Below, piece after piece: positions 26,368 to 35,103 of a DNA stretch of 64,000 nucleotides; the first letter of the stretch is position 1; every line of letters begins with the position of its first letter. The stretch spans positions 3,268,501 through 3,332,500 of the forward strand of contig NC_018013.1 of NCBI RefSeq assembly GCF_000265385.1. The letters are read 5' to 3'. A program made the position numbers and the translations under genes. The notes under the pieces were generated by a model. It saw nothing but the letters and a program-made list of their open reading frames with translations. It was not told where the DNA came from and did no database searches. Source of the DNA: Aequorivita sublithincola DSM 14238 (GTDB taxonomy: Bacteria > Bacteroidota > Bacteroidia > Flavobacteriales > Flavobacteriaceae).

Positions 26368-27699
26368 ATGAAAAAGCTGCTCTTCCTTTCTATTTTAAGC
26401 ATTTCGTTTTCCATTTTCTCCCAAACAGACCAAAAGATCTATGACATAGTTAGTTCAGTTTCTTCAAAAAGAATAAAAGCAGATGTAACAACTTTGGTCA
26501 ATTTCGGAACTAGAAATACCTTTAGCGATACTGTTAGCAATACACGAGGAATAGGAGCTGCCAGAAGATGGATTAAATCTGAATTCGAAAATATTTCAAA
26601 GAATTGCAGCAATTGTCTAAATGTTTTCTACCAAAAAAATTTAGTAAAAGCTGAAGGAAATGATCGCGTTCCAACGGATACTTGGATTGTAAATGTGGCG
26701 GCAGTTCAAAAAGGAACAAAATATCCAAACCGTTATATTATTATGAGCGGCGATATAGATTCCAGAAACAGCGACGGCAGCGATTTCACAAAAGACGCTC
26801 CAGGCGCCAATGACAACGCCAGCGGAATGGCCGGAACTATTGAAGCAGCTCGCGTTCTTTCAAAATATAAATTTGAAAATAACATAATTTATTTAGGTTT
26901 GAGTGGCGAGGAACAAGGTCTTTTCGGTGGAAAAGGTTTTGCGGAATTCGCCAAAGACAACAATTGGGAAATTATCGGAGTTTTCAACAATGATATGATT
27001 GGCAATATAAAAGGTGTTGACGGCGTAATCAGCAATCGCGACTTCCGGATTTTCAGTGAACCCGTTCCGCCTACAGAAACAGAGCAAGAACGGCAAATGC
27101 GACGCTTTTATGGTGGTGAAGTTGATGGAATCTCCCGTCAATTGGCGCGTTACGTTTATAAAACTACAAAAACCTATATGCCGGAAATGAATCCTATGAT
27201 GGTTTATCGTTTGGATCGTTTTGGTCGCGGTGGGCATCATAGACCATTCAACGATTTAGGTTGGGCGGGAATTCGGATTATGGAATCTCATGAAGATTAC
27301 AACCATCAGCATCAAGATTTAAGAACCGAAAACGGTATTGAATACGGCGACAAGATAGAGTTCGTAAACTTTGACTATGCCGCAAAACTAACAGCCGTAA
27401 ATGCAATCAATTTAGCAAGTATCGCTTCTGCCCCACCAGAACCAAAAAACGTAGCAATTGGTGGCGTTGTGGAAGCTTCGGCAAAGTTGAAGTGGGAAAA
27501 AGTTGACGGAGCCACAGGTTACAAAATATATTGGAGAGATACAACTTCACCAACTTGGGACCACAGACGCTACGTGGGCGATGTTTCCGAATTTACTTTG
27601 GAAGGAATTGTGATTGATAATTCATTTTTTGGCGTAGCTTCCGTTGGAAAAAATGGTTTTGAAAGCATTGTTGTTTTCCCAAATTCAGTATTTAGATAA
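26368..27699 (+). CDS. M28 family metallopeptidase with C-terminal FN3-like domain
   Basis: A 443-residue secreted zinc exopeptidase. The ATG at 26368 gives a signal peptide (MKKLLFLSILSISFSIFSQ); the upstream TTG is rejected. M28 ligands are visible as Asp149 (GANDNASG), the Glu pair 181-182 (GEEQG), Asp209 (NNDMIG) and a His in GHHRPF (290-291). The first ligand, normally His in a GHxDS motif, is Asp129 here (SGDIDSR). Residues about 360-443 form a fibronectin type III-like domain (ATGYKIYWRD). It lies 11 bases before the M1 peptidase gene, so the two are probably co-expressed for peptide use in the periplasm or outside. Confidence 0.88.
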   Translation: MKKLLFLSILSISFSIFSQTDQKIYDIVSSVSSKRIKADVTTLVNFGTRNTFSDTVSNTRGIGAARRWIKSEFENISKNCSNCLNVFYQKNLVKAEGNDRVPTDTWIVNVAAVQKGTKYPNRYIIMSGDIDSRNSDGSDFTKDAPGANDNASGMAGTIEAARVLSKYKFENNIIYLGLSGEEQGLFGGKGFAEFAKDNNWEIIGVFNNDMIGNIKGVDGVISNRDFRIFSEPVPPTETEQERQMRRFYGGEVDGISRQLARYVYKTTKTYMPEMNPMMVYRLDRFGRGGHHRPFNDLGWAGIRIMESHEDYNHQHQDLRTENGIEYGDKIEFVNFDYAAKLTAVNAINLASIASAPPEPKNVAIGGVVEASAKLKWEKVDGATGYKIYWRDTTSPTWDHRRYVGDVSEFTLEGIVIDNSFFGVASVGKNGFESIVVFPNSVFR

Positions 27700-27710
27700 A
27701 ATTATTTATT

Positions 27711-29336
27711 ATGAAAGAAAAAGTCTGTACCCTCGTTTTATTGATTCTTACTATTTCTGCATTTTCTCAAGAATTTACTCGCGCTGACACCCTTCGCGGC
27801 AGCATAACTCCTGAGAGAATTTGGTGGGACGTTACTTATTACGATTTAAAAGTCGCCGTAAATCCTTCCAATAAAACCATTGAAGGCAGCAACACCATTT
27901 CATATAAAGTCTTAAAACCAAACAATGTGATGCAGATTGATCTGCAAGCACCGATGAAGATTGATAAAATATTGCAAGACGGAAAAGAAATTTCATTCAC
28001 TTCGGAAGGAAACGCGCACTTTTTAAAACTTCTAAAAAAACAACAAAGAGGAAAAGAAGAAAATATAATAATTTTCTTCTCTGGAAAACCGATAGAAGCA
28101 CGACGTCCGCCTTGGGACGGTGGTTTCACTTGGACTAAAGACAGCAACGGAAAAGATTTTATAGCCACGAGTAACGAAGGAATTGGTTCCAGCGTTTGGT
28201 GGCCGCTGAAAGATCATCCGTCCGATGAGCCAGATAAGGGCATTACAATCTCCGTAACCGCTCCAAAAGACTTGATGGACGTAAGTAACGGAAGATTGAT
28301 AAAAGTAGTTGAAACTGACAGTACAAAAACTTGGGTTTGGAAAGTGGTAAACCCAATTAATGCGTATGGAGTGAACATAAACATCGGCGATTACGTGCAT
28401 TGGGGCGAAAAGTACAAAGGTGAAAAAAACATATTAGACATGGATTATTATGTGCTTCGCGAAAATGAAGCGAAGGCAAAAGAACAATTCAAACAAGCGC
28501 CGATGATGATGGAAGCTTTTGAACATTGGTTTGGCCCCTACCCTTTTTACGAAGATGGTTACAAGCTGGTTGAAGCGCCTTATTTGGGAATGGAACACCA
28601 AAGTAGTGTGACGTATGGCAATAAATTTGAAAACGGTTATTTAGGTCGCGATCTTTCAGAAACGGGATGGGGTTTGAAGTTCGATTTTATAATTATTCAT
28701 GAAAGTGGCCACGAATGGTTTGCGAACAGTATAACTTCAAAAGATGTGGCAGATATGTGGGTTCACGAAGGGTTTACTAATTATTCTGAGAATTTGTATG
28801 TAGATTATTTCTTCGGAAAAAAGGCTTCTTCGGAATATGTTATTGGTACCAGAAAAAAGATTTTGAACGATCGTCCCATTATTGGGCAATACAATGTTAG
28901 CAATTCTGGAAGTAGCGATATGTATTACAAAGGTGGAAATATGCTTCATATGATTCGCCAACTTATTGACGATGACGAAAAATGGCGACAAATTCTTCGT
29001 GGTTTGAATAAAGAATTCTACCATCAAATCGTTACCACCAAACAAGTTGAAGATTACATAAGCAAAAAAAGCGGGATGGACTTAACTGCATTTTTTGAAC
29101 AATATCTTAGAACTACGATGGTTCCAAAAATAGAATATGCTATTGATGGAAATAAATTGAAATATTGTTATGTAGCTATAGTCGAAAACTTCAAAATGCC
29201 CATTATTGCAATAATTAATGGAAAAGAAGAATGGATTAAACCAACTGCGGAATGGAAGACGAAGGAATTTCCTTCAGCAATTAAAACAATGGAAATTAGA
29301 GAAGATTTTTATGTAAAATCTGAACAGCAAAAGTAA
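27711..29336 (+). CDS. M1 family metallopeptidase (gluzincin aminopeptidase)
   Basis: A 541-residue secreted aminopeptidase-like enzyme. A signal peptide (MKEKVCTLVLLILTISAFSQ) is followed by the N-terminal beta domain and a thermolysin-like catalytic domain with HESGH (His330, Glu331, His334) and Glu353, the HEXXH-X18-E zinc site. The substrate loop reads GMEHQ where M1 enzymes usually have GAMEN/GMEN. There is no long C-terminal helical domain, so it is shorter than PepN. The stop codon overlaps the next start by 1 base. It is paired with the M28 peptidase directly upstream. Confidence 0.92.
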   Translation: MKEKVCTLVLLILTISAFSQEFTRADTLRGSITPERIWWDVTYYDLKVAVNPSNKTIEGSNTISYKVLKPNNVMQIDLQAPMKIDKILQDGKEISFTSEGNAHFLKLLKKQQRGKEENIIIFFSGKPIEARRPPWDGGFTWTKDSNGKDFIATSNEGIGSSVWWPLKDHPSDEPDKGITISVTAPKDLMDVSNGRLIKVVETDSTKTWVWKVVNPINAYGVNINIGDYVHWGEKYKGEKNILDMDYYVLRENEAKAKEQFKQAPMMMEAFEHWFGPYPFYEDGYKLVEAPYLGMEHQSSVTYGNKFENGYLGRDLSETGWGLKFDFIIIHESGHEWFANSITSKDVADMWVHEGFTNYSENLYVDYFFGKKASSEYVIGTRKKILNDRPIIGQYNVSNSGSSDMYYKGGNMLHMIRQLIDDDEKWRQILRGLNKEFYHQIVTTKQVEDYISKKSGMDLTAFFEQYLRTTMVPKIEYAIDGNKLKYCYVAIVENFKMPIIAIINGKEEWIKPTAEWKTKEFPSAIKTMEIREDFYVKSEQQK

Positions 29337-29905
29337 TGGATGAAAGGCCAGAACTTTATTTTGAGAGTGATACGCAATGGCGGGAATGGTTGCATGAAAA
29401 CCATAATGATTTTCCAAATGGGGCCTACCTTATTTTTAACAAACTAGAAACCAAAATTCCAACAATGCGTTGGGAAGAAGCTGTTAGAGTGGCTTTGTGT
29501 TATGGCTGGATAGACAGTACTTCAAAAAGCTTAGGTGACGGAAAGCGCCGTCAATATTTTTGTAAACGAAATCCAAAAAGTGTTTGGAGCGCGCTTAACA
29601 AAGCACATTTAAAAGAATTAGAAAAAGAAAACCTGCTGCATAAAAGTGGAAAACTAGTTATTTCAGCAGCCAAGAAAAACGGAAGCTGGACTGCATTGGA
29701 CGATGTTGAAAATTTAATTATTCCTGAAGATCTTCAAAAAAGTTTTGATGAAAATTCAAAAGCTTTTATAAATTATAAAAACTTCTCTCCTAGTAGTCGT
29801 AAAAGCTATCTATATTGGCTAAACCAAGCTAAACGTCAAGAAACCAGAGATAAGAGAATCTCAGAAATAGTAATTTTATGCGAAGAAAATAAAAAATTTA
29901 GATAA
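29336..29905 (+). CDS. YdeI/OmdA family protein
   Basis: A 189-residue cytoplasmic protein of the bacteriocin-protection YdeI / OmpD-associated (OmdA) family. Recognisable stretches are WEEAVRVALCYGWIDS (about residue 45), KRRQYFCKRNPKSVWS (about 70) and, at the C-terminus, FSPSSRKSYLYWLNQAKRQE with a basic helix. Members are linked to stress or peptide resistance, but the biochemical role is unclear. It starts within the stop codon of the M1 peptidase gene (TAATG), so it belongs to that operon. Confidence 0.85.
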   Translation: MDERPELYFESDTQWREWLHENHNDFPNGAYLIFNKLETKIPTMRWEEAVRVALCYGWIDSTSKSLGDGKRRQYFCKRNPKSVWSALNKAHLKELEKENLLHKSGKLVISAAKKNGSWTALDDVENLIIPEDLQKSFDENSKAFINYKNFSPSSRKSYLYWLNQAKRQETRDKRISEIVILCEENKKFR

Positions 29906-29918
29906 TAAAGTTAGACTT

Positions 29919-30230
29919 ATGCTATATAGAGCCTATTGGCAATTTTATAAAACCATTTTTCCGTTTATTGCGGCATTTTCAATTATGAGTCTGCTTTATT
30001 TAGGTTTACTTTGGGCGTTTGTTCTTTTTGCAACTGCTGGTCTTTCAATTGGTTTTTTAGGATTTCAAACATTTTATTATAACCAATTCTACTTTTACTT
30101 CAATCTTGGAATTACGAAATGGAAGCTTTTTAAGGTTTCATTTATCATCAATCTTTTGGTTGGCATCCCCATTTTTTTAGTATTATTAATCATTATCCGT
30201 TTTCTCTTTGGCAATATTCAAATTACATAG
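29919..30230 (+). CDS. Small three-helix membrane protein, probable ABC partner
   Basis: A 103-residue protein that is almost entirely hydrophobic, with three predicted membrane segments (about 15-37, 40-58 and 78-98). It has no recognised family. Its end overlaps the start of an ABC ATPase gene by 23 bases, which suggests it is the membrane partner of that ATPase although it is far shorter than usual permeases. Confidence 0.6.
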   Translation: MLYRAYWQFYKTIFPFIAAFSIMSLLYLGLLWAFVLFATAGLSIGFLGFQTFYYNQFYFYFNLGITKWKLFKVSFIINLLVGIPIFLVLLIIIRFLFGNIQIT

Positions 30231-30879
30231 CGCTTTTATATGTTTTGGCGAAAAAGAAGTTCTTAAAGAGATTTCATTTTCTTTGAAAACTGGTGAGATT
30301 CTAGGTATTTTCGGAAGAAATGGTTGTGGAAAAACAACTTTATTGAAAATGATATTTGGAACATTGCAGTTAGGTTCAATAAATATTTCTATCAACGATC
30401 AAAAAATTAATCCTTTGGAGAACATTTCTAAAGAACGTATTGCCTATTTGCCTCAACATTCCTTTTTACCTAAAAATATTAAAGTTCGAGACATTATTCC
30501 AATCTATTTTGACCAAGAAAAAAAGCAAGAAGCGGTTTTTTATGATCCTTTAATTGCAAAACTAGCTGCAAAAAAAATTGGTGAACTTTCTCTTGGTCAA
30601 GTTCGTTATTTGGAAGTTTTATTAGTTGGTAATTTAAATCATTCTTTTTTAATGCTGGATGAACCATTCTCCATGATTGATCCCTTGCATAAAATGGAAA
30701 TATCAAAATTATTAAACAAACTTAAAGCTGAAAAAGGAATAATAATCACAGATCATTATTATGAGGATGTGCTTAGAATTACAACCCAAAACTTAATTAT
30801 AAAAGAAGGAATTTCAATACCAATTGAAAGCAAAGAAGATTTAAAAAAGCTTGAATATTTAGGGAAAAATACTTCATAA
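30208..30879 (+). CDS. ABC transporter ATP-binding protein
   Basis: A 223-residue ATPase. Walker A is GRNGCGKTT (residues 36-44), the signature is LSLGQ (127-131, Leu for the usual second Gly), and Walker B is LMLDEP with Asp151-Glu152; a switch His lies in ITDHYY. The first methionine codons are internal, so translation most likely begins at TTG 30208, inside the preceding membrane-protein gene. Substrate and direction are unknown. A bidirectional terminator follows directly. Confidence 0.85.
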   Translation: MAIFKLHSAFICFGEKEVLKEISFSLKTGEILGIFGRNGCGKTTLLKMIFGTLQLGSINISINDQKINPLENISKERIAYLPQHSFLPKNIKVRDIIPIYFDQEKKQEAVFYDPLIAKLAAKKIGELSLGQVRYLEVLLVGNLNHSFLMLDEPFSMIDPLHKMEISKLLNKLKAEKGIIITDHYYEDVLRITTQNLIIKEGISIPIESKEDLKKLEYLGKNTS

Positions 30880-30880
30880 A

Positions 30881-30908
30881 AAAAGCCCCATTTCTGGAGC
30901 TTTTCTTT
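30881..30908. terminator. Bidirectional terminator
   Basis: AAAAGCCCC (30881-30889) pairs with GGAGCTTTT (30896-30904) with one mismatch around a 6-base loop. T-rich sequence follows on both strands. It separates the ABC ATPase gene from the convergent fasciclin gene. Confidence 0.75.
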
Positions 30909-30929
30909 TAAAATTCAATTTAAATTGAA

Positions 30930-31559
30930 TTACATTTTTGGCATTAACACTTTATCTACTACGTGCACAACACCGTTTGATGCGTCCATATCAGCACTTG
31001 TTACAGTAGCCATATTTCCTTTAGCATCTTTGATCATTACTTTACCATCTTTTTCAGACAGCGTAATTGTTTCTCCATTCATTGTGGTTACGTCAAGTTT
31101 TCCACCAGCTTCTTTAATTTTTGCTACAACATCAGCAGCATTCATTTTACCTTGAAGTACGTGATACTGAAGTAAGCTTTGAAGCTTTGCTTTATTCTCT
31201 GGCATCATTAGGTTATCCAATGTTGCTTTTGGAACTTTACTGAAAGCTTCGTTTGTTGGAGCGAAAACGGTATAGTCACCTTCAGCTTTTAAAGTTTGAG
31301 CCATATCAGCTGCTTGAAGAGCGCTTACCAAAGTAGACAAATCTGAATTTGCCATTGCTTTAGCAGCAATTGAATTGGCTTCCATATCTGCCATTTGAGC
31401 TTTGTTAGCTTCTTCAAGTTGCATTAATGAATCGCTTTCGCGCTGCATACGCATTTCTTCTTGAGCTTGCATTTCAGCTTCTTTCTTTTTAGAGTCATCA
31501 CAGCTAGCAAATAGCATTGCTACGACGGCCATAGACATTACAATTGTTTTTAGTTTCAT
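30930..31559 (-). CDS. Fasciclin (FAS1) domain lipoprotein
   Basis: A 209-residue lipoprotein. The leader ends in LFASC with lipidation Cys20, followed by a charged linker rich in Glu, Gln and Met (about 25-65). Residues about 70-209 are one FAS1 domain with the typical YTVFAPTNEAF and a C-terminal NGVVHVVDKVLMP. FAS1 domains mediate adhesion or binding; here it is anchored in the envelope. A TATCTTTG box on the minus strand (31588-31595) lies 28 bases before the ATG. Confidence 0.93.
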   Translation of the reverse strand: MKLKTIVMSMAVVAMLFASCDDSKKKEAEMQAQEEMRMQRESDSLMQLEEANKAQMADMEANSIAAKAMANSDLSTLVSALQAADMAQTLKAEGDYTVFAPTNEAFSKVPKATLDNLMMPENKAKLQSLLQYHVLQGKMNAADVVAKIKEAGGKLDVTTMNGETITLSEKDGKVMIKDAKGNMATVTSADMDASNGVVHVVDKVLMPKM

Positions 31560-31587
31560 AATAGTTTCGTTGATTTTAAATTTGGGT

Positions 31588-31595
31588 CAAAGATA
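31588..31595 (-). promoter_or_regulatory. -7 box (TATCTTTG) of the fasciclin gene
   Basis: Minus-strand TATCTTTG at a distance from the start codon like that of other genes in this window. A TTGG about 24 bases upstream may be the -33 element. Confidence 0.5.
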
Positions 31596-31756
31596 TTCTT
31601 TTGTTCTGTGAAGTTTTTACCAATTGTAATTAATTTTTAGTTAAATTTTTGGAAATTCAATTATTTTGAATGTTAATACCTAAAATTTTCTAAATGTTAA
31701 ATTTAGATTTCTCCAAATTAGTATCTTTAAAGAATTAATTTTTAAAACATACCAAA

Positions 31757-32134
31757 ATGATTAAGTCAAAATACCAGAGCGTTCTGGATCTAGGAGAAAA
31801 ATTAAACATCCAAAACGGTGATGTAAAAGAAGAAAACGGCCAACTTAAAGTTTGGGGAACTGCAAAGACTCCTTACGATAAAAACTTGCTTTGGGACGAA
31901 ATAAAAAAGATTGGTGGTGAAAACCCAACAGATATTATGGCAGATATACAAGTTGCTGACAGCTCAGTTTTTGCTCGCCACACCGTGAAAAGCGGAGAAA
32001 CCTTGGGTAAAATTGCTAAACAATATTATAAGGATTCTGGTAAATACAATGCTATTTACGAAGCAAACAAAGGAAAATTGAAATCTGCAGATCTTATTCA
32101 TCCAGGTGATGAGTTGGTGATTCCAAATCTTTAA
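31757..32134 (+). CDS. BON-LysM protein, Kbp/YgaU-like
   Basis: A 125-residue protein with an N-terminal BON-like half (VKEENGQLKVWGTAKT) and a C-terminal LysM domain from about residue 75 (HTVKSGETLGKIAKQYYKD to GDELVIPNL). It has no signal peptide. The layout is that of E. coli Kbp (YgaU), a cytoplasmic potassium-binding protein of about 149 residues, and the LysM half is close to it. The Kbp role is inferred by architecture only. It is a single gene with its own terminator. Confidence 0.85.
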   Translation: MIKSKYQSVLDLGEKLNIQNGDVKEENGQLKVWGTAKTPYDKNLLWDEIKKIGGENPTDIMADIQVADSSVFARHTVKSGETLGKIAKQYYKDSGKYNAIYEANKGKLKSADLIHPGDELVIPNL

Positions 32135-32152
32135 TACCCGTTATAAAACAAT

Positions 32153-32189
32153 AAAACCGCTAGTTTTAGTAAAAGCTAGCGGTTTTTTT
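32153..32189 (+). terminator. Intrinsic terminator after the BON-LysM gene
   Basis: AAAACCGCTAG (32153-32163) pairs perfectly with CTAGCGGTTTT (32176-32186). The inner TTTT/AAAA can extend the stem, and seven T follow the G of the stem. It ends 13 bases before the stop of a convergent gene. Confidence 0.9.
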
Positions 32190-32201
32190 GTGCTTATAAT
32201 T

Positions 32202-33665
32202 TTAAAGCCCACTAATGTAACTTCCGTACAAATCTTTAAAGTGAAGCCCATTCCCTAAGCTAAACTTGCTTAATTTTTTATTTTCAGCCAAAGCCCAAAG
32301 AACAACTTCCTTCAAAAAGTAACTATCATTTTTTGAAGTTTCTGGTTGGTATTTTTCTATTAACTGTTGAAGCGGAATTATTCTATCCAATTCGGTTTTA
32401 TATTCTTCATCTGAATAGGAATCGAGCAATTCAAAATCATTTTCTTCAAAAAACCAAGATACAATTTCAGCATACGGATCTGCGTCGCCATCTTTTGTGA
32501 GTTTTTCAATTTTAGGAAACTTCTCTTTAAATGTTGTATTCACGGCGTCCACAATCAATTGTTGTGCAACTTGCGAAATTCCTTCCTGTTCCCCTTCGTA
32601 AACCAATTCAATTTTTCCAGTGATTGATGGAATAATCCCTATAAAATCGCCTAAGCGAACTGAAGTTTTTTCTTCACCACTATGCAAAGCGCGCCTTTCA
32701 GCAGTACTTAAAAGATTTTCAAAAGCTGTAATACTTAAACGTGCGCTCACGCCGCTTTTTGCATCTATAAAATCATTTTCACGTGCTTCAAAACTTATTT
32801 GCTCCAAAACATCTTTGGCAAGATCTGGCACGTAAATGTTCGATTTCGTTTTGATTGCTTCTTCTGTTTCTTGCTCTGTAATTGTCCGAGCAGTCTTAAT
32901 ATCTTCGGGATAATGCGTTAAAATCTGTGAGCCAATTCTATCTTTTAGTGGTGTAACTATACTTCCACGATTTGTATAATCTTCAGGGTTTGCAGTAAAT
33001 ACAAACTGAATATCCAACGGCAATCGCACTGCGAAACCACGAATCTGTATATCTCCTTCCTGCAAAATATTGAAAAGTGCCACTTGAATTCTAGGTTGTA
33101 AATCTGGCAGCTCATTAATCACAAAAATACAGCGATTGCTTCGCGGAATCATTCCAAAATGAATCACACGGTCATCCGCATAAGTAAGTTTTAAGTTCGC
33201 AGCCTTTATAGGATCTACGTCACCTATAATATCAGCAACTGTAACGTCTGGTGTCGCTAATTTTTCAGAAAAGCGATCATCACGATGCATCCAACTTATT
33301 GGTGTATCATCTCCTTTATCGTGCATTAAATTTTTTGCGTAGCGCGAAATTGGATTAAATGGATCATCGTTAATCTCGCTGCCTTCAACCACTGGTATGT
33401 ATTCGTCCAAAAGCCCAACCATTTGACGAGCCAAACGAGTTTTAGCCTGACCACGAAGACCTAAGAGGTTGATGTTGTGCTTTGAAAGAATGGCGCGTTC
33501 CAATTCCGGGATTACAGTTAATTCATAACCATGAATGCCAACAAAGGGCGTTTCCTTCTTCATTATTTTTTGAAGGAGGTTTCTACGCAATTCTTCTTTG
33601 ATTGATTTTGGTGCATAACCCGATTTTTTGAGTTCGCCGAATGTTTTAATATTTTCTATATTCAT
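32202..33665 (-). CDS. MoxR/Mg-chelatase-type AAA+ ATPase
   Basis: A 487-residue AAA+ ATPase of the magnesium chelatase ChlI/MoxR group. Walker A is GLRGQAKT (residues 69-76, with the AKT ending typical of MoxR). The Walker B region reads CIFVINELPDL, with Asn where Asp is usual; this form is normal for the sub-family as I know it. Sensor 1 is TANPEDY, with arginine fingers around LKDRIG. Its likely partner is the VWA protein encoded just upstream on the same strand. Such pairs act as ATP-driven chaperones or metal-insertion machines; the client is unknown. Confidence 0.85.
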   Translation of the reverse strand: MNIENIKTFGELKKSGYAPKSIKEELRRNLLQKIMKKETPFVGIHGYELTVIPELERAILSKHNINLLGLRGQAKTRLARQMVGLLDEYIPVVEGSEINDDPFNPISRYAKNLMHDKGDDTPISWMHRDDRFSEKLATPDVTVADIIGDVDPIKAANLKLTYADDRVIHFGMIPRSNRCIFVINELPDLQPRIQVALFNILQEGDIQIRGFAVRLPLDIQFVFTANPEDYTNRGSIVTPLKDRIGSQILTHYPEDIKTARTITEQETEEAIKTKSNIYVPDLAKDVLEQISFEARENDFIDAKSGVSARLSITAFENLLSTAERRALHSGEEKTSVRLGDFIGIIPSITGKIELVYEGEQEGISQVAQQLIVDAVNTTFKEKFPKIEKLTKDGDADPYAEIVSWFFEENDFELLDSYSDEEYKTELDRIIPLQQLIEKYQPETSKNDSYFLKEVVLWALAENKKLSKFSLGNGLHFKDLYGSYISGL

Positions 33666-33686
33666 AATTTATATTTCTATTTTTTT

Positions 33687-33757
33687 TAACCACAAAGGAC
33701 ACTAAGTTTTACACAGAGTTCACAAAGCTTCTACTACCAACTGCGACTGAACACGGA
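33687..33757. repeat. Degenerate dispersed repeats between the VWA and ATPase genes
   Basis: The gap contains TTAACCACAAAGGACACTAAG...CACAGAGTTCACAAAG, related to the repeats at 10509-10687, followed by ACCAACTGCGACTGAACACG, related to the CAGTCGCAG repeat at 2334. No clear hairpin remains. Confidence 0.5.
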
Positions 33758-33761
33758 ACAC

Positions 33762-34883
33762 TTATTTTATCCGTTTACGACGATTTGTTTCATAATCACT
33801 AAATATCATTTCACCCAAACCTTTTAAACCTGTATAAAATGCTTTTCCCTGATTTGCAGCTGTAAAATGTTCAACGAATTGCATTAAATAAGGATCTTCA
33901 GCTATCATAAAAGTTGTGATTGGAATGTGAAGTTTTCGCGCTTGTGAAGCCATTGCGTAACATTTGTTCACAATATAACTATCTAAACCGTTGCTGTTTT
34001 TATAATAACGTCCGTCGGGAAGCCTTACACAACTTGGTTTACCGTCGGTAATCATAAAAATTTGTTTGTTGGTGTTTCGTTTTCTTCTTAACAAATCCAT
34101 TGCCAATTGAAGTCCTGCAACAGTGTTTGTGTGATAGGGTCCAACATTCAAGTATGGCAAATCCTTAATTTTAATAGGCCAAGCATCGTTTCCGAAGACT
34201 AAAATATCCAAGGTGTCTTTTGGATAACTGGTTGTAATAAATTCCGAAAGCGCCATCGCTACTTTTTTGGCTGGTGTAATTCTATCTTCACCGTAAAGAA
34301 TCATACTATGACTAATATCTATCATTAACACAGTACTCATCTGGGTTTTGTACATGGTTTCTTCAACAACCAAATCGTTTTCTGACAGCGTGAAATCGCC
34401 TATACCGTGATTTATTTGAGCATTTTTGAAGCTTTCTGTCATTGAAATCTGCTCTAGCGAATCTCCAAAACGATAATCTCGAAACTCGCCGGCTTGCTCA
34501 TCACCTCTCCCAGTTTGTTTGGTTCGATGGTTTCCCGCGCCACTTTTTCTGAGTTTGCCGAAAATCTGCTCCAAAGCACGTTTGCGAATTGCGCGTTCCG
34601 TTTTTTCGGTAATAGCCAAACCGCTTTTACCGTCCATTTTTATTTCTTCCCGCAGATAGCCTTTCTTTTTTAAATCTTCAACAAAATCGTCTAAAGTGTA
34701 ATCTTCGGTTGTAAGTTTATATTCGTCGTCTATTTGTTTTAGCCAATCCATTGCTTCATCAAAATCGCCAGAAGTGTGCGTAATCAATTCTTGAAAAATA
34801 TCGAAAAGTTTATCGAAGGGCGATTGATCTTTTGGAGTATGTTTGGTAAAGACAAAACCGCTTTTAGCATCATTTTTATTCAT
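33762..34883 (-). CDS. VWA-domain protein, partner of the AAA+ ATPase
   Basis: A 373-residue protein without signal peptide. The N-terminal 180 residues are charged and helical. The C-terminal half is a von Willebrand A domain with a complete MIDAS motif DISHS (Asp189, Ser191, Ser193) and MITDGKPS near residue 280. It lies 96 bases upstream of the MoxR/Mg-chelatase-type ATPase on the same strand, the pairing seen in ChlI-ChlD and MoxR-VWA systems. No substrate is indicated by the neighbours. Confidence 0.85.
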   Translation of the reverse strand: MNKNDAKSGFVFTKHTPKDQSPFDKLFDIFQELITHTSGDFDEAMDWLKQIDDEYKLTTEDYTLDDFVEDLKKKGYLREEIKMDGKSGLAITEKTERAIRKRALEQIFGKLRKSGAGNHRTKQTGRGDEQAGEFRDYRFGDSLEQISMTESFKNAQINHGIGDFTLSENDLVVEETMYKTQMSTVLMIDISHSMILYGEDRITPAKKVAMALSEFITTSYPKDTLDILVFGNDAWPIKIKDLPYLNVGPYHTNTVAGLQLAMDLLRRKRNTNKQIFMITDGKPSCVRLPDGRYYKNSNGLDSYIVNKCYAMASQARKLHIPITTFMIAEDPYLMQFVEHFTAANQGKAFYTGLKGLGEMIFSDYETNRRKRIK

Positions 34884-35103
34884 CTTCTAAAATTAAAACT
34901 TTACTTGTTTAAAATAAAAGACAAAACGTTAAACTACTACCAAAATAAAATAAATAAAAAATCATCAAATGAGTTATTAATTTATTGGTTTGTGTCAATT
35001 GGCAGTATTTAACAATTTAGTTAACAGTTATTTATGCGAGGTGCTTTCCATATTTATATAATTTTAGAAATGAAAAATTAATCAACTTCTAAAACTTATT
35101 ATT

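Noticed and set aside
33106..33140. Walker B Asn in the MoxR-type ATPase as an inactivating change
   Set aside because: The INELPDL form is, as far as I know, normal for this Mg-chelatase-like sub-family.
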